A program made the translations under genes and the position numbers. 64,000 nt of DNA, taken from Dryocola boscaweniae. Lineage in GTDB: Bacteria; Pseudomonadota; Gammaproteobacteria; Enterobacterales; Enterobacteriaceae. Shown here piece after piece: positions 1-8,396 of the stretch. Under the pieces are notes generated by a model that saw only the letters and a program-made list of their open reading frames with translations, ran no database searches and was not told the origin of the DNA. The stretch spans positions 1 through 64,000 of the forward strand of contig NZ_JALHAP010000082.1 in NCBI RefSeq assembly GCF_025215095.1, read 5' to 3'. The stretch's first letter is position 1; every line of letters starts with the position of its first letter.

Positions 1-2
1 GC

Positions 3-113
3 GCAGATGGTGAAGCTACCGATAAGAAGGGAAAGAGCGTTCCCGAGAGTGGTGAAAGAGAGGCCCTGGAAATACCCAAAACCTCAGAAGAAAACAGCCA
101 GTCAGTTGCTTAA
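3..113 (+). CDS. C-terminal fragment of an upstream gene (unknown)
   Basis: The window opens inside a reading frame that runs to a TAA just before a terminator. The visible tail is about 36 residues, rich in Glu, Lys and Ser, and ends in ENSQSVA. A second frame, rich in Lys and Arg, is also open for the same stretch and ends a few bases later, so the frame choice is uncertain. The acidic frame is preferred because its stop falls exactly inside the terminator hairpin. No family could be recognised from this tail. Confidence 0.35.
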   Translation, partial: ADGEATDKKGKSVPESGEREALEIPKTSEENSQSVA

Positions 114-150
114 CTGACTGGCATTACCCCTTTCGGGGCCGTTTTTCGTT
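99..150 (+). terminator. Tandem hairpins, intrinsic terminator of the upstream gene
   Basis: A 9-bp perfect stem (99-107 with 112-120, loop GCTT) is followed by a CCCC/GGGG hairpin (127-138) and a T-rich run at 142-150. The order hairpin then T-run fits transcription on the plus strand, so it ends the gene entering from the left. There is no T-run suited to the convergent receptor gene on the minus strand. Confidence 0.7.
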
Positions 151-158
151 TTAGCCGA

Positions 159-2336
159 TCAAAAATCGTAACCCACGGTGGCGATAACGGAACGCTCAGC
201 GCCCCAGTAGCAATAACCGGTGCCATAGCAGCCAGCAACGTAATCACGGCCGGTCAGGTTAGTTGCGTTAACCTGTACGAATGCGCCTTTCAGCGCTGGC
301 GTCCACGCGCCCATATCGGCACGAACCATGGCATCAAGCAGCGTGGCGGAAGGTACGCGCAGCGTATTTTCGTTATCCGCCCACTGTTTACCGATGTAGC
401 GCACGCCTGCGCCCATGCTGATGCCAAAGTCCGCTTTGAACATCCCCCACACGCTTGCCATTTGATCCGGCGTTACGTATGGCGTGTTGCCATCGTTTCC
501 GTCAATCGCGTCTTTAAAGCGCACTTTGTTCCAGGTATAGCCCGCGATTGTCGAGAAGCGATCGTTCCACTGCGAACGTGCTTCGAGTTCAACGCCCTGA
601 GAATGTACTTTACCTGCCGGTTCGAAGTAGCTGCCCTGCACGTTACGGTTGCCCACATCTTTCTGAGTCAAATCATAAAGTGCGACGCTATACATATCGG
701 CGCTGCCAATCGGCTGGTATTTCACCCCCGCTTCATACTGTTCGGCGGTCGTTGGTTTCAGCAGTTTGCCATCCGCTCCCGACAGCACCTGCGGCGTAAT
801 CGCCTGGCTGTAGCTGACGTATGGCGAGACACCGTTCTGGAACGCATACAATAAGGATGCGCGGCCGCTGAAGTGGTCGTCAGTACGGTTATCGGTCACG
901 TCGCTTTCGACGGCTGGCGCAACAAGATGGCTTTTGGTGACGATATGGTCGTAACGACCCGACAGCGTCATATGCCACTGATTCCATTTCATATCATCCT
1001 GCAGATAGACGCCGCTTTGCTCGTACTGGCGCTTGCCGGATTTTGTCAGCAGACCCTGATTGATGGTGGAATAGGTTGGGTCACGGGGATCGTAGTACCA
1101 GAAACCGCCCGGGCCGCCAGATTGCCCCGTCCACGGATTAAGGTTGGTCGTATAAGCAGAATCGTCGGACAGGGTGTTAGTGTACTTATGGAATTCACCG
1201 CCCAGCACGACCTTGTGTTCCAGCTCGCCGGTTGCGAAATCCGCTTCCAGTTGGTTATCAATTGCCCAGGCGTCAAGTGACGACGTTTCGCCGCTGTAAT
1301 AGCGCAGCAGTTCATTGTGCGCCGCGTCGGCCCAGCCAATCTGGTAAGCCTGTTTCAGGTCAACGTTCGAGTGGGTGTAGCTCGCATTGGAGCGGAACGC
1401 CCACACATCGTTGAAACTGTGCGCAAATTCGTAGCTGTAAATCTGCTGGTGGCGTTTGAACTCGTCGTTACCCGGCTCGACGTCAGAAAAACCGGTGCTG
1501 AGCTTACGACCGGTGCTGGAATAAATGCTGCCATCGCCCGGTACGGAGCCGTGGAAACCGCCGGAGGGATCTTTTTCCAGATACGCGCGCAGCAGCAGGG
1601 ATGTGTTTTCATCAGGCTGCCAGAGGACGGAGGGGGAAATTGCGTAGCGTTCTTCACGGGTGTGTTCGTACTGAGTATCGGTATTTTTGGTCATACCGGT
1701 AAGGCGCCAGGCCCATTCGTCGTTTATCGCATTGGTGTAATCGAACGCGGTGCCGTTGGTATTGTTATTGCCGTACTGGGCGCGGACATGGCCTTCTTCG
1801 ACAAACTGAGGACGCTTGGACGTTTCCATCACCAGACCGCCGGGAATGGTTTGCCCGTAAAGCGCTGAAGACGGCCCTTTGATGACGTCGATACGCTCCA
1901 GGAACCACGGATCGATCTGCACCACGTTATAGCTGCCGCTGTCACTCATCAGGCGTAGCCCGTCAAGGAAGGTGTTGTTTACATCGCCGCCGTGAAAACC
2001 GCGCAGGGCAACGGTGTCATAACGGGTTGCGCCTCCGGCAAAGCCGGTGAAAGCGCCCGGCGTGTAATTCAGCGCGCTGTTTACGGTCATCGCGCCCTGA
2101 TCTTCAATTTGCTGGCGTGTTACGACGGAAACGGATTGAGCGGTAGTAATAAGAGGCTCATCGGTTTTAGTGGCGCCACGGCTGATTGGCGCCGTGTAAC
2201 CCTGAGTTTGACTGGTGGAAGTTTCCGGTGGTTTGGCTGTGACGACAACCGTGTCTTCCGCTATAACGTATGCCGGAGCGGCAAGTGCAAGCGCGCAGAG
2301 TAAAGCGGAACGCTTTACGGTGAATGCCAGTTTCAT
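159..2336 (-). CDS. TonB-dependent siderophore receptor (FhuA/FoxA type)
   Basis: An outer-membrane ligand-gated channel for ferric siderophores, driven by TonB-ExbBD. The 725 residues start with a signal peptide of about 26 residues. A TonB box (DTVVVTA, about 28-34) follows, then a plug domain (about 55-165, with the typical GPSSALYGQ segment) and a beta-barrel ending in an aromatic residue (GYDF). The paired cysteines in AGCYGTGYCYWGAERS near the C-terminus resemble the ferrichrome/ferrioxamine receptors FhuA and FoxA, so a hydroxamate siderophore is the likely ligand. The ATG is preceded by GGGA. A Fur-box-like site lies about 100 bp upstream, so iron repression is expected. No siderophore synthesis or transport genes are adjacent. 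The exact ligand is inferred, not shown. Confidence 0.88.
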   Translation of the reverse strand: MKLAFTVKRSALLCALALAAPAYVIAEDTVVVTAKPPETSTSQTQGYTAPISRGATKTDEPLITTAQSVSVVTRQQIEDQGAMTVNSALNYTPGAFTGFAGGATRYDTVALRGFHGGDVNNTFLDGLRLMSDSGSYNVVQIDPWFLERIDVIKGPSSALYGQTIPGGLVMETSKRPQFVEEGHVRAQYGNNNTNGTAFDYTNAINDEWAWRLTGMTKNTDTQYEHTREERYAISPSVLWQPDENTSLLLRAYLEKDPSGGFHGSVPGDGSIYSSTGRKLSTGFSDVEPGNDEFKRHQQIYSYEFAHSFNDVWAFRSNASYTHSNVDLKQAYQIGWADAAHNELLRYYSGETSSLDAWAIDNQLEADFATGELEHKVVLGGEFHKYTNTLSDDSAYTTNLNPWTGQSGGPGGFWYYDPRDPTYSTINQGLLTKSGKRQYEQSGVYLQDDMKWNQWHMTLSGRYDHIVTKSHLVAPAVESDVTDNRTDDHFSGRASLLYAFQNGVSPYVSYSQAITPQVLSGADGKLLKPTTAEQYEAGVKYQPIGSADMYSVALYDLTQKDVGNRNVQGSYFEPAGKVHSQGVELEARSQWNDRFSTIAGYTWNKVRFKDAIDGNDGNTPYVTPDQMASVWGMFKADFGISMGAGVRYIGKQWADNENTLRVPSATLLDAMVRADMGAWTPALKGAFVQVNATNLTGRDYVAGCYGTGYCYWGAERSVIATVGYDF

Positions 2337-2432
2337 CTTATTATTTCCCGTGAAGGTATAGTTGTAATCACAAACGGACGCTGTCGGCCATCAGGCCCTT
2401 AAAGCATCTGAGGGTGCCACTGTATTTTGAAT

Positions 2433-2451
2433 GCGAATTATTATCGTTATT
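2433..2451 (-). promoter_or_regulatory. Fur box upstream of the TonB receptor
   Basis: Read on the minus strand, 2451 to 2433 matches the 19-bp Fur consensus GATAATGATAATCATTATC at 14 positions. It lies about 100 bp upstream of the receptor ATG, a usual place for iron repression of siderophore receptors. Confidence 0.65.
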
Positions 2452-2497
2452 GTTGGCGGTTTCAAGTGCGGATTCTGGCAGGAAAGGCAGTGAACAG

Positions 2498-2523
2498 GGC
2501 GGGTAAGCCCAGGGCTACCCGCC
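2498..2523. repeat. REP-like palindrome
   Basis: GGCGGGTA (2498-2505) and TACCCGCC (2516-2523) form an 8-bp perfect stem around a 10-base loop, between treA and the receptor gene. There is no T-run, so it is not a standard terminator. The arms recur almost exactly at 60908-60933, which suggests a REP/BIME-type dispersed repeat. Confidence 0.5.
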
Positions 2524-2570
2524 AGGAGAAATGTTGCGGATGGCGCTGATGCGCAACCCGCCGTGGGCGA

Positions 2571-4307
2571 TTATTGAACAGCAGAAGGTTGCGGCGTTTC
2601 CTGAGCTTTATCGGGCGTTGTGGATGTAGCCGGTCCAGGCGTTGCCGAAGGGAGTTTATCCGGCGTTGAATCGCAAGGTTTCTCGCTGCCGCAGAGCATA
2701 TCGAGCATTTTTAGCGTCACGCCGTTGGTCCAGCCGAAGCCATCCTGCAGCGGATATTCGCCGCCTCCGCCGCCTGTACCCGTGCTCGACACATCATATT
2801 TTTCCACCAGTTTTTTCTCGCGGTTATAGGTGTGCTGAACGTTGGTCAGGAAGCGCCAGGTGACCTCCATTGCCAGGTCTTTATGTCCATAATTCTGCAA
2901 ACCTTCGGTAGCGACCCATTGCAGTGGGGCCCAGCCGTTTGGCGCATCCCACTGCTGGCCCGTTTTCACATTGGTGGTCGCCAGCCCGCCGGCTTTAAGC
3001 AATTGCGTGCGGGTGACCGTGGCCATTTTATCCGCGCGATCTTTTGATGCCGCATGCACATAAAGCGGGAACAATGCCGCTGCGGTTAGCTGGCTTCGCA
3101 CGGCGTTACGTTTCAAATCGTAATCCGCATACCAGCCCTCTTTGGCATTCCACATGTTCGCTTCAATGGCTTTCTGGCGCGCCTCTGCAAGCTGCTGGTA
3201 TTCCTTAGCCGCCGCGTCGTCTTTTACCACGCTGCTGGCTCGCGCCAGCGTTTTCTCTAGCTGATACATCAGCGCGTTCAAATCTACCGGCGCGATTGAG
3301 GTGGTGCGAATAGAGCCTAACTGGTTAGGATCGTCCATCCAGCGCGAACTAAAATCCCAGCCCGATGCGGCACCGGCGCGTAAATCACGATAAATCTCCG
3401 TAGCCGGGCGATTCGGGTTATTTTTCGCCGTGGTCACGTCGTCAAGCCAGGATTCGGTACGCGGCGTATCGCGATCGTCCCAGTAACGGTTGAGAACCGA
3501 ACCGTCTTTAAGCTTCACCACGCGCTTATTTGCCTGGCCTTGCGACAGGCTATCGCTGCCTTCCATCCAGTAAGCGTACTCTTTTTTTAGCTGCGGCAAA
3601 TACTTACTGTAGACCTCATCGCCGTTATGGCTGGCGAGCAGTTCGACCATAAAGGAGAAAAACGGCGGCTGTGAGCGGCTCAAATAATAGCTGCGGTTGC
3701 CGTTGGGGATATGGCCCCAGGTGTCAATTTCACTGGCGAAGTTATCGGTCATGTCCTGCACTTTGTCCCAGTGTCCGCTCTCAGCAAGTCCCATCATGGT
3801 GAAATAGCTGTCCCAGTAATAAACTTCGCGGAAACGGCCGCCGGGCACGACATAGGGTTTTGGCAGCGGCAGCAGAGAATCCCATTTGCCCGCGCTATCG
3901 GTCGTGCGTGTCAGCACGGGCCATAAACCATCAATATGTTCACGCAGCGTTTGCCCTTCAGGCGGAACGTATTTTTCGCCCTCTTTCGGCAACACAAAAT
4001 TCACCTGGACGAAATGCTTCAGGTCAAAGCTGGACTGGCTGCGCTGCATCCGGTAATCCGCCAGAATCATCAGCGGGTCGCTTTTCGGGACCGCATCGGC
4101 AAATGTTTTCTGGTCGGGGAAAAGCTTCGCGGTTTGCACATCGGTGAACAACGGGCCGAGTAGCGCGTCCGGCGGCTGCGGCTGGGTACGGATTTGCGGG
4201 TTGTCGTCTGCGGTGGCGGGAAGAGTGAAAGTAACGAAGGCGCAGCCCAGCGCCATCTGAATAGCAAGCAGCAGCGTTCGTGGACGGCGCAAAACAGGAT
4301 TTATCAT
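2571..4307 (-). CDS. treA: Periplasmic trehalase
   Basis: Hydrolyses trehalose to two glucose molecules in the periplasm (glycoside hydrolase family 37). The 578-residue protein has a signal peptide ending near ATADD (about 33). Both trehalase signatures are present: PGGRFREVYYWDSY at 155-168 and QWDAPNGWAP near 455. The glycine-rich GGGGGEYPLQDGFGWTNG segment that is conserved in the family follows. The C-terminal tail is extended and rich in Pro, Thr and Ser, which is variable in this family. The ATG has a strong AAGGAG ribosome binding site. In E. coli treA supports growth on trehalose at high osmolarity and is osmotically and RpoS induced. The gene stands alone here. Confidence 0.95.
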   Translation of the reverse strand: MINPVLRRPRTLLLAIQMALGCAFVTFTLPATADDNPQIRTQPQPPDALLGPLFTDVQTAKLFPDQKTFADAVPKSDPLMILADYRMQRSQSSFDLKHFVQVNFVLPKEGEKYVPPEGQTLREHIDGLWPVLTRTTDSAGKWDSLLPLPKPYVVPGGRFREVYYWDSYFTMMGLAESGHWDKVQDMTDNFASEIDTWGHIPNGNRSYYLSRSQPPFFSFMVELLASHNGDEVYSKYLPQLKKEYAYWMEGSDSLSQGQANKRVVKLKDGSVLNRYWDDRDTPRTESWLDDVTTAKNNPNRPATEIYRDLRAGAASGWDFSSRWMDDPNQLGSIRTTSIAPVDLNALMYQLEKTLARASSVVKDDAAAKEYQQLAEARQKAIEANMWNAKEGWYADYDLKRNAVRSQLTAAALFPLYVHAASKDRADKMATVTRTQLLKAGGLATTNVKTGQQWDAPNGWAPLQWVATEGLQNYGHKDLAMEVTWRFLTNVQHTYNREKKLVEKYDVSSTGTGGGGGEYPLQDGFGWTNGVTLKMLDMLCGSEKPCDSTPDKLPSATPGPATSTTPDKAQETPQPSAVQ

Positions 4308-4447
4308 CTATTGTTCTCCTTTACAGGATCGCAGCCAAAGTTTACTGCGATCAACCATATGAAAACCTTAGACGAATTTGAACCAGCCTGTGTGCAGGAT
4401 GTAGCAAAATTGGCGAAAGCAGATAAATTACCGTCGCCACTTCAGGT

Positions 4448-5836
4448 TTATTGTTGCGGATTTAAAAGCCAGGTGCCGGGTTTATCAACGGCGACCGTTA
4501 CGCTGCGCGACTGGCTTTGATTACGCAGCGTAATTTCATATTTTCCCGCAGGGAGTTGCAGAATGCCGTAGCCGTTGGTGGTGGGGACATTTTTTTGCGG
4601 TTTGCCGTTCACTTCCATTTCTTCGCCGTCGTTAATATGAATATAAACGCGGGCAATCAGGCCATTTGCCGCAGCGGCGGCAGGTGCTGGCGCTGCGTCG
4701 GCTTTACTCTTCGCAGCCGTAGTTTCGCCTGCCGCGATGTGTTCATCAGCAGGCGTTTGCGGCGCCCGGCCAAAGATGAGCGCGCCAACAATAATGCCCG
4801 CCACAACGCCCGCTGCAATCTGCAACGGGGATTTGTAGCGTTTCCAGAAGGGCAGTGCGCCTGCGTCAGCTTCTTCTTCCTCTACCGCCACCAGCATTGT
4901 ACCGGGCTTTTTGGCGCCTGATAATTCGCCGATATCGCCCAACGGGATCTCTGCCAGAGCGGCAAATTCTGCGATAGATTGCGGACGGTCTTCGGGCTTG
5001 AGCGCCAGCGCACGGTCAACCGCCAGCAGCAAACTTTGCGAATAACCATTTGGCTGCGTTTGGGCAAGAGGAACGCAGGTATCCTGAATGCTACGAGCCA
5101 CGCTTGCCTGCGGACTGGTGCCGGTGATTAGCGTATAGAGCACGGCGCCTAACGCATAAATATCTGTCCACGGACCAAGCTGGTTTTCCAGGTCTTCCGT
5201 GTACTGTTCGAGCGGGGCGAAGCCCGGATGCAGCAGCGTTTTGCTTTCATCGCTTATGCCGTTGACGCCCCGGCGCGAGGCGGCAAAGTTAAGCAGTAAC
5301 GGAATGCCGTTGTCCTGAATCTGAACGCTTTTTAGCGACAGGTCGCGATGAATATAATCGCCCTCATGAAGTGCTGCGAGCGCGCTGCACAACATGGGCA
5401 GCATGCGCCGTATCCAGGCTTCATCAATGATATCCGGCTGCTGCTGATGCAGTTCCGCAAGCGTAATGCCGCTATAAAACAGCGTGGCGGTATAGGCGGT
5501 TTCGTTCAGCGTCCAGAAGCGTAAAACCTGCAACAAATTCGGATGGTTGAAATGGGCAAGCTGGCGCGCTTCCTGAATAAAACTGTTCAGGCCTGCATTA
5601 AACGCGGTGCTATCCTGCTTGCTGCGCAGAACCAAGCGCATATTATCGCTGCGGACCGTCAGCGCCCGCGGCATAAACTCACGGATGGCAATCGGGCGTT
5701 CAAGCTGATGATCCCAGGCGCGGTAGATAATACCGGCGTTGGTCGAATCAATGACTTCCTGAATTTCAAACTCGTCGAAACGATAACCCGGCGGCAGAGC
5801 GTCGGGGATCCTCGGGGTGTAATCGTTATCTGTCAT
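4448..5836 (-). CDS. Membrane-anchored Ser/Thr kinase-like pseudokinase
   Basis: The N-terminal 300 of 462 residues have a bacterial Ser/Thr kinase fold. Fold-supporting features are kept: alpha-C Glu89 in FIQEARQL, the FAPLEQY segment (about 206-212), Asp225 in GPWTDIYALG and Arg284. The residues that handle nucleotide are gone: there is no glycine-rich loop (DSTNAG at 30-35), the VAIK lysine is Arg52, the catalytic-loop Asn is Ser170 and the DFG motif is Asn183-Phe-Ala. Asp165 of HRD remains. A membrane helix (about 338-356) follows, then an Ala/Pro linker and a PEGA-like beta domain (395-462) that should be periplasmic. The cytoplasmic part is therefore probably a pseudokinase scaffold. 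It lies 39 bp after the exported-protein gene and probably shares an operon with it. Similar kinases accompany some type VI secretion clusters, but none is seen here. Confidence 0.85.
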   Translation of the reverse strand: MTDNDYTPRIPDALPPGYRFDEFEIQEVIDSTNAGIIYRAWDHQLERPIAIREFMPRALTVRSDNMRLVLRSKQDSTAFNAGLNSFIQEARQLAHFNHPNLLQVLRFWTLNETAYTATLFYSGITLAELHQQQPDIIDEAWIRRMLPMLCSALAALHEGDYIHRDLSLKSVQIQDNGIPLLLNFAASRRGVNGISDESKTLLHPGFAPLEQYTEDLENQLGPWTDIYALGAVLYTLITGTSPQASVARSIQDTCVPLAQTQPNGYSQSLLLAVDRALALKPEDRPQSIAEFAALAEIPLGDIGELSGAKKPGTMLVAVEEEEADAGALPFWKRYKSPLQIAAGVVAGIIVGALIFGRAPQTPADEHIAAGETTAAKSKADAAPAPAAAAANGLIARVYIHINDGEEMEVNGKPQKNVPTTNGYGILQLPAGKYEITLRNQSQSRSVTVAVDKPGTWLLNPQQ

Positions 5837-5875
5837 GATTGCTTTCTCTGCTCGAAAATTGACGAATATTCAGGG

Positions 5876-6826
5876 TTATTTCTGGGCACGCCAGGCGCCG
5901 ACTGCCGGATCGCGCAATTGCGGATGCAGGGAATCAATCAATAACAGCGTTATGGTAGTGTCGGGCTCAAGCCAGCCGGCCCAGACATTGCGCACCTCGT
6001 TAAGACGGTCCTGCAAGCGGGATTCATCAAGCGCCATTTCCCTTGGAACTTCAACGGCAATCGTGCCGCTGGCCTGCCAGCCGTTCAGCTCAGGTTTATA
6101 AGGCAGAATCATCCAGCTTTGTGGGGCATGTTCCGTGCTGACCACCATACGTTCATTATTCAGGCCGGTAATAAGCAGGCTGTCCGCATTGGCTTTGCTG
6201 TTTAATCCGCTGACCGGGAAACCGTGTACGAAGGTCATTTCAAGGCGTTTTTCGCCGTTTTTGCCGCTCTGGACGATTTCGCTGCGCCCGTTGAGCCAGC
6301 CGCCTTTTTCACATTTGCCATCAGGGATAAAGAGGGCGGAAGTGTTTGCGTCCCCCTGCCAGAAAGTGCGCAGATGGCATCCATCCTGAAGGGTGAATTC
6401 CTGCCACGGCGTGCGATCAGCCGGCGGCGACATCTCTTCGGCGCGTTCAGCCGAGTTTGCTACGCCCGCAACGACAGGCGCGATGGTCACCGCCCAGTCG
6501 TTGTTTTTCGACGAGGTACCGTAGGCCAGCGTATCGCCCTGGCTGTCTTCCATCCGCCAGCTAACGCTTTCGATTTTTTCGCACTGATTTTCCAGCAGGG
6601 TGCCAAGACGCGGCATAAAGGTATTCAGTAAGGCGGGATTTTTATCACCGTTGGCGACAATACGCAGCGCAAGTGCTGTATCGCACCAGCTCTGCGGGGA
6701 GTTGTTTTTGATGTTATCTATCCAGACATCCAGCTTCTGCGAAGGGGATTGTACAATACGATAGTTCCCTGCCAACACGGTTGTAGATGCCAGTAGCAGT
6801 GCCACACCAGAGAGCCAGAGTTTCAT
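5876..6826 (-). CDS. Exported protein of unknown function, pseudokinase partner
   Basis: No family was recognised. The start chosen is the ATG at 6826, because AAGGA lies 7 bases upstream and the protein then opens with a clear signal peptide (MKLWLSGVALLLASTTVLAG); the frame is open 17 codons further upstream but without a ribosome site. The mature part (about 296 residues) is probably periplasmic. It contains four cysteines, in SWCD, ENQCEK, DGCHLR and GKCEKG, an even number compatible with disulfides. The stop is 39 bp before the membrane pseudokinase gene, whose C-terminal domain would face the same compartment. A role as sensor or ligand for that protein is inferred only from the arrangement. 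Confidence 0.75.
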   Translation of the reverse strand: MKLWLSGVALLLASTTVLAGNYRIVQSPSQKLDVWIDNIKNNSPQSWCDTALALRIVANGDKNPALLNTFMPRLGTLLENQCEKIESVSWRMEDSQGDTLAYGTSSKNNDWAVTIAPVVAGVANSAERAEEMSPPADRTPWQEFTLQDGCHLRTFWQGDANTSALFIPDGKCEKGGWLNGRSEIVQSGKNGEKRLEMTFVHGFPVSGLNSKANADSLLITGLNNERMVVSTEHAPQSWMILPYKPELNGWQASGTIAVEVPREMALDESRLQDRLNEVRNVWAGWLEPDTTITLLLIDSLHPQLRDPAVGAWRAQK

Positions 6827-6961
6827 AAAATTCCTTGAAAGCCAAAGTGAATAATGATGAGCGGGGCGCCGCATCAATCAGAGGTTGTTGCCGGAAACGC
6901 CCCTATATTCTCATGGTAACTGATTGTTTTAAATATTTTCTTTTGTCTGAACCCTAACGGG

Positions 6962-7462
6962 TTAATCGATTATCCACGTGCCGCTATTGGCGTTCTGACA
7001 GGCTTTGCTGTCGTTATCGACGGCAACGCAGGTGGAAGCGGCTTTCTTCGCGGCACGGCGCGGACGAGGCCTGTCTTTCTTCAGCGTCTGGGCGTAAAGC
7101 TCGCTTTTAACCACGGCGCGCATCGGCACATAACCCAGCATTTCCTGTTGGTCCTGCTCGGCAATCGCAAGCCAGGAATGCTCTACCTGACCAAGTACCG
7201 TATAGGTCTGGCCATTTTCTAGCTGGCTTATGACCTTACCGCCGAAATCCGGTTTGCTCATAATGGAGCCGGGATAGAGCGCCCGATAGCTGGCGTTGAT
7301 CGGCGTGAATTCGCTCGGCGCGGCTACCGCGTAACGGTGGGTGAGCGTCACACCGTTAATTTCGCTGGTGACCAGGGTATCGTCCGTCATTTTCGGGGGT
7401 GGTGCTTTACATCCAACTACGCTTGTGACCACAAGTAGGGCTAACAAATTTCGCAATTTCAT
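6962..7462 (-). CDS. Lipoprotein with SH3-like domain
   Basis: A 166-residue protein with a lipoprotein signal (LVVTSVVGC, lipidated Cys18). The middle (about 65-115) reads like a bacterial SH3 domain: repeated short strands with VISQLENGQTYTVLGQVEHSWLAI and a closing GYVPMRAV. A basic stretch KKDRPRPRRAAKKA (about 129-142) follows, then a tail with two cysteines. The basic stretch could touch peptidoglycan or membrane. The ribosome site is AGGGAA. It is the first gene of a minus-strand run leading to the exported protein (135-bp gap) and the pseudokinase. Envelope surveillance is a possible role, inferred from domains and neighbours. Confidence 0.8.
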   Translation of the reverse strand: MKLRNLLALLVVTSVVGCKAPPPKMTDDTLVTSEINGVTLTHRYAVAAPSEFTPINASYRALYPGSIMSKPDFGGKVISQLENGQTYTVLGQVEHSWLAIAEQDQQEMLGYVPMRAVVKSELYAQTLKKDRPRPRRAAKKAASTCVAVDNDSKACQNANSGTWIID

Positions 7463-8396
7463 CGTGACTTTCCCTGAAAAAATGGTTTAAACCCGACTGC
7501 CGTGGAGCGCCAGTGCCGCAGAGGAAAAAATAGTCCATGGAGTGGGAAACGCCCATGTCCATTTTACCTTTTGAGCAGGAAACGTCCTGGTCCGGAATAG
7601 CAAAATGATTCGCATGGGGTAAGCATAGTAGCCGTGATTTTACATAGCCTGAATAACAATTCAATGGCGAGTTAAGCCGCAGGCACCATTAAACGAAGCG
7701 GCCATAAAAGAAGAAGGGGGGCAGCCGCCGCAGCTTTCAGGTTATGCACAAGCACCAGCGTGCTGGAAAAAAAGAAATTAACAAACAGATTAATCTTAAC
7801 CTGCTGAATTAAAGTTAGAAATCTCGCCTGCGGGCGCAGCAGGCTCGTTGCGTCGGGAAAGAAAGGGAGCTGACAGGATTTACCTGAGGTTAATCTTAAA
7901 TCAAATTTAATCCCACACGGGCCGGATTTCATTGTTGCCGGCGTTAACGAAGCGCTATTTTATTGGCCTGTTTATATCCGCTCCGATAATAAATTTTTGA
8001 ATAAACGTCCTGTATGAGAATAAAGTTCGTAAGCCGCGCAGATAAAATACCCCGTTTTAAAATCGGCTTATCGCTATTAAATAACATGCATTCAATATAC
8101 GTGATTTCGTAATTTTAACCGTTCCCTGCTGGAAAGCCTGAAGGAGCAACGGCTTGCCAATACACCGCCTTGCATGTGTAGAATTAACGACTGCAAAATC
8201 CATGTTTAGCGGAATAAAAATCTTATTTGCATATAACTTGCTGATATTTAATCAAAAATATAAACGCTTTCTGACGAAATAAATTATTGAGTAGCGGGCT
8301 AAAAAAACCTATATTGGCCGCGTTTTTCGCAGGCCCTTACTTTTCTTTTAATTATTCAACTGCGGTGCGACTCATGACCCCAGTTGTAGGAGTGAT
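7463..8396. other. AT-rich intergenic region with no supported gene
   Basis: About 930 bp between two divergent units: the lipoprotein-pseudokinase genes (minus) and dat-ddc (plus). Small open frames here lack ribosome sites and plausible composition. In the half next to the lipoprotein, two hairpins read on the minus strand: a CAGGA/TCCTG stem at 7576-7589 and a longer imperfect stem at 7537-7562, followed by six T's (7525-7530). They could be a leader attenuator or a small RNA end. The half next to dat is strongly AT-rich and ends with a good ribosome site (TAGGAG). No sharp promoter could be fixed. Confidence 0.5.

Noticed and set aside
7672..7932. 86-codon open frame in the gap before dat
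   Set aside because: Low-complexity Ala/Leu end, no ribosome site, no homology recognised.
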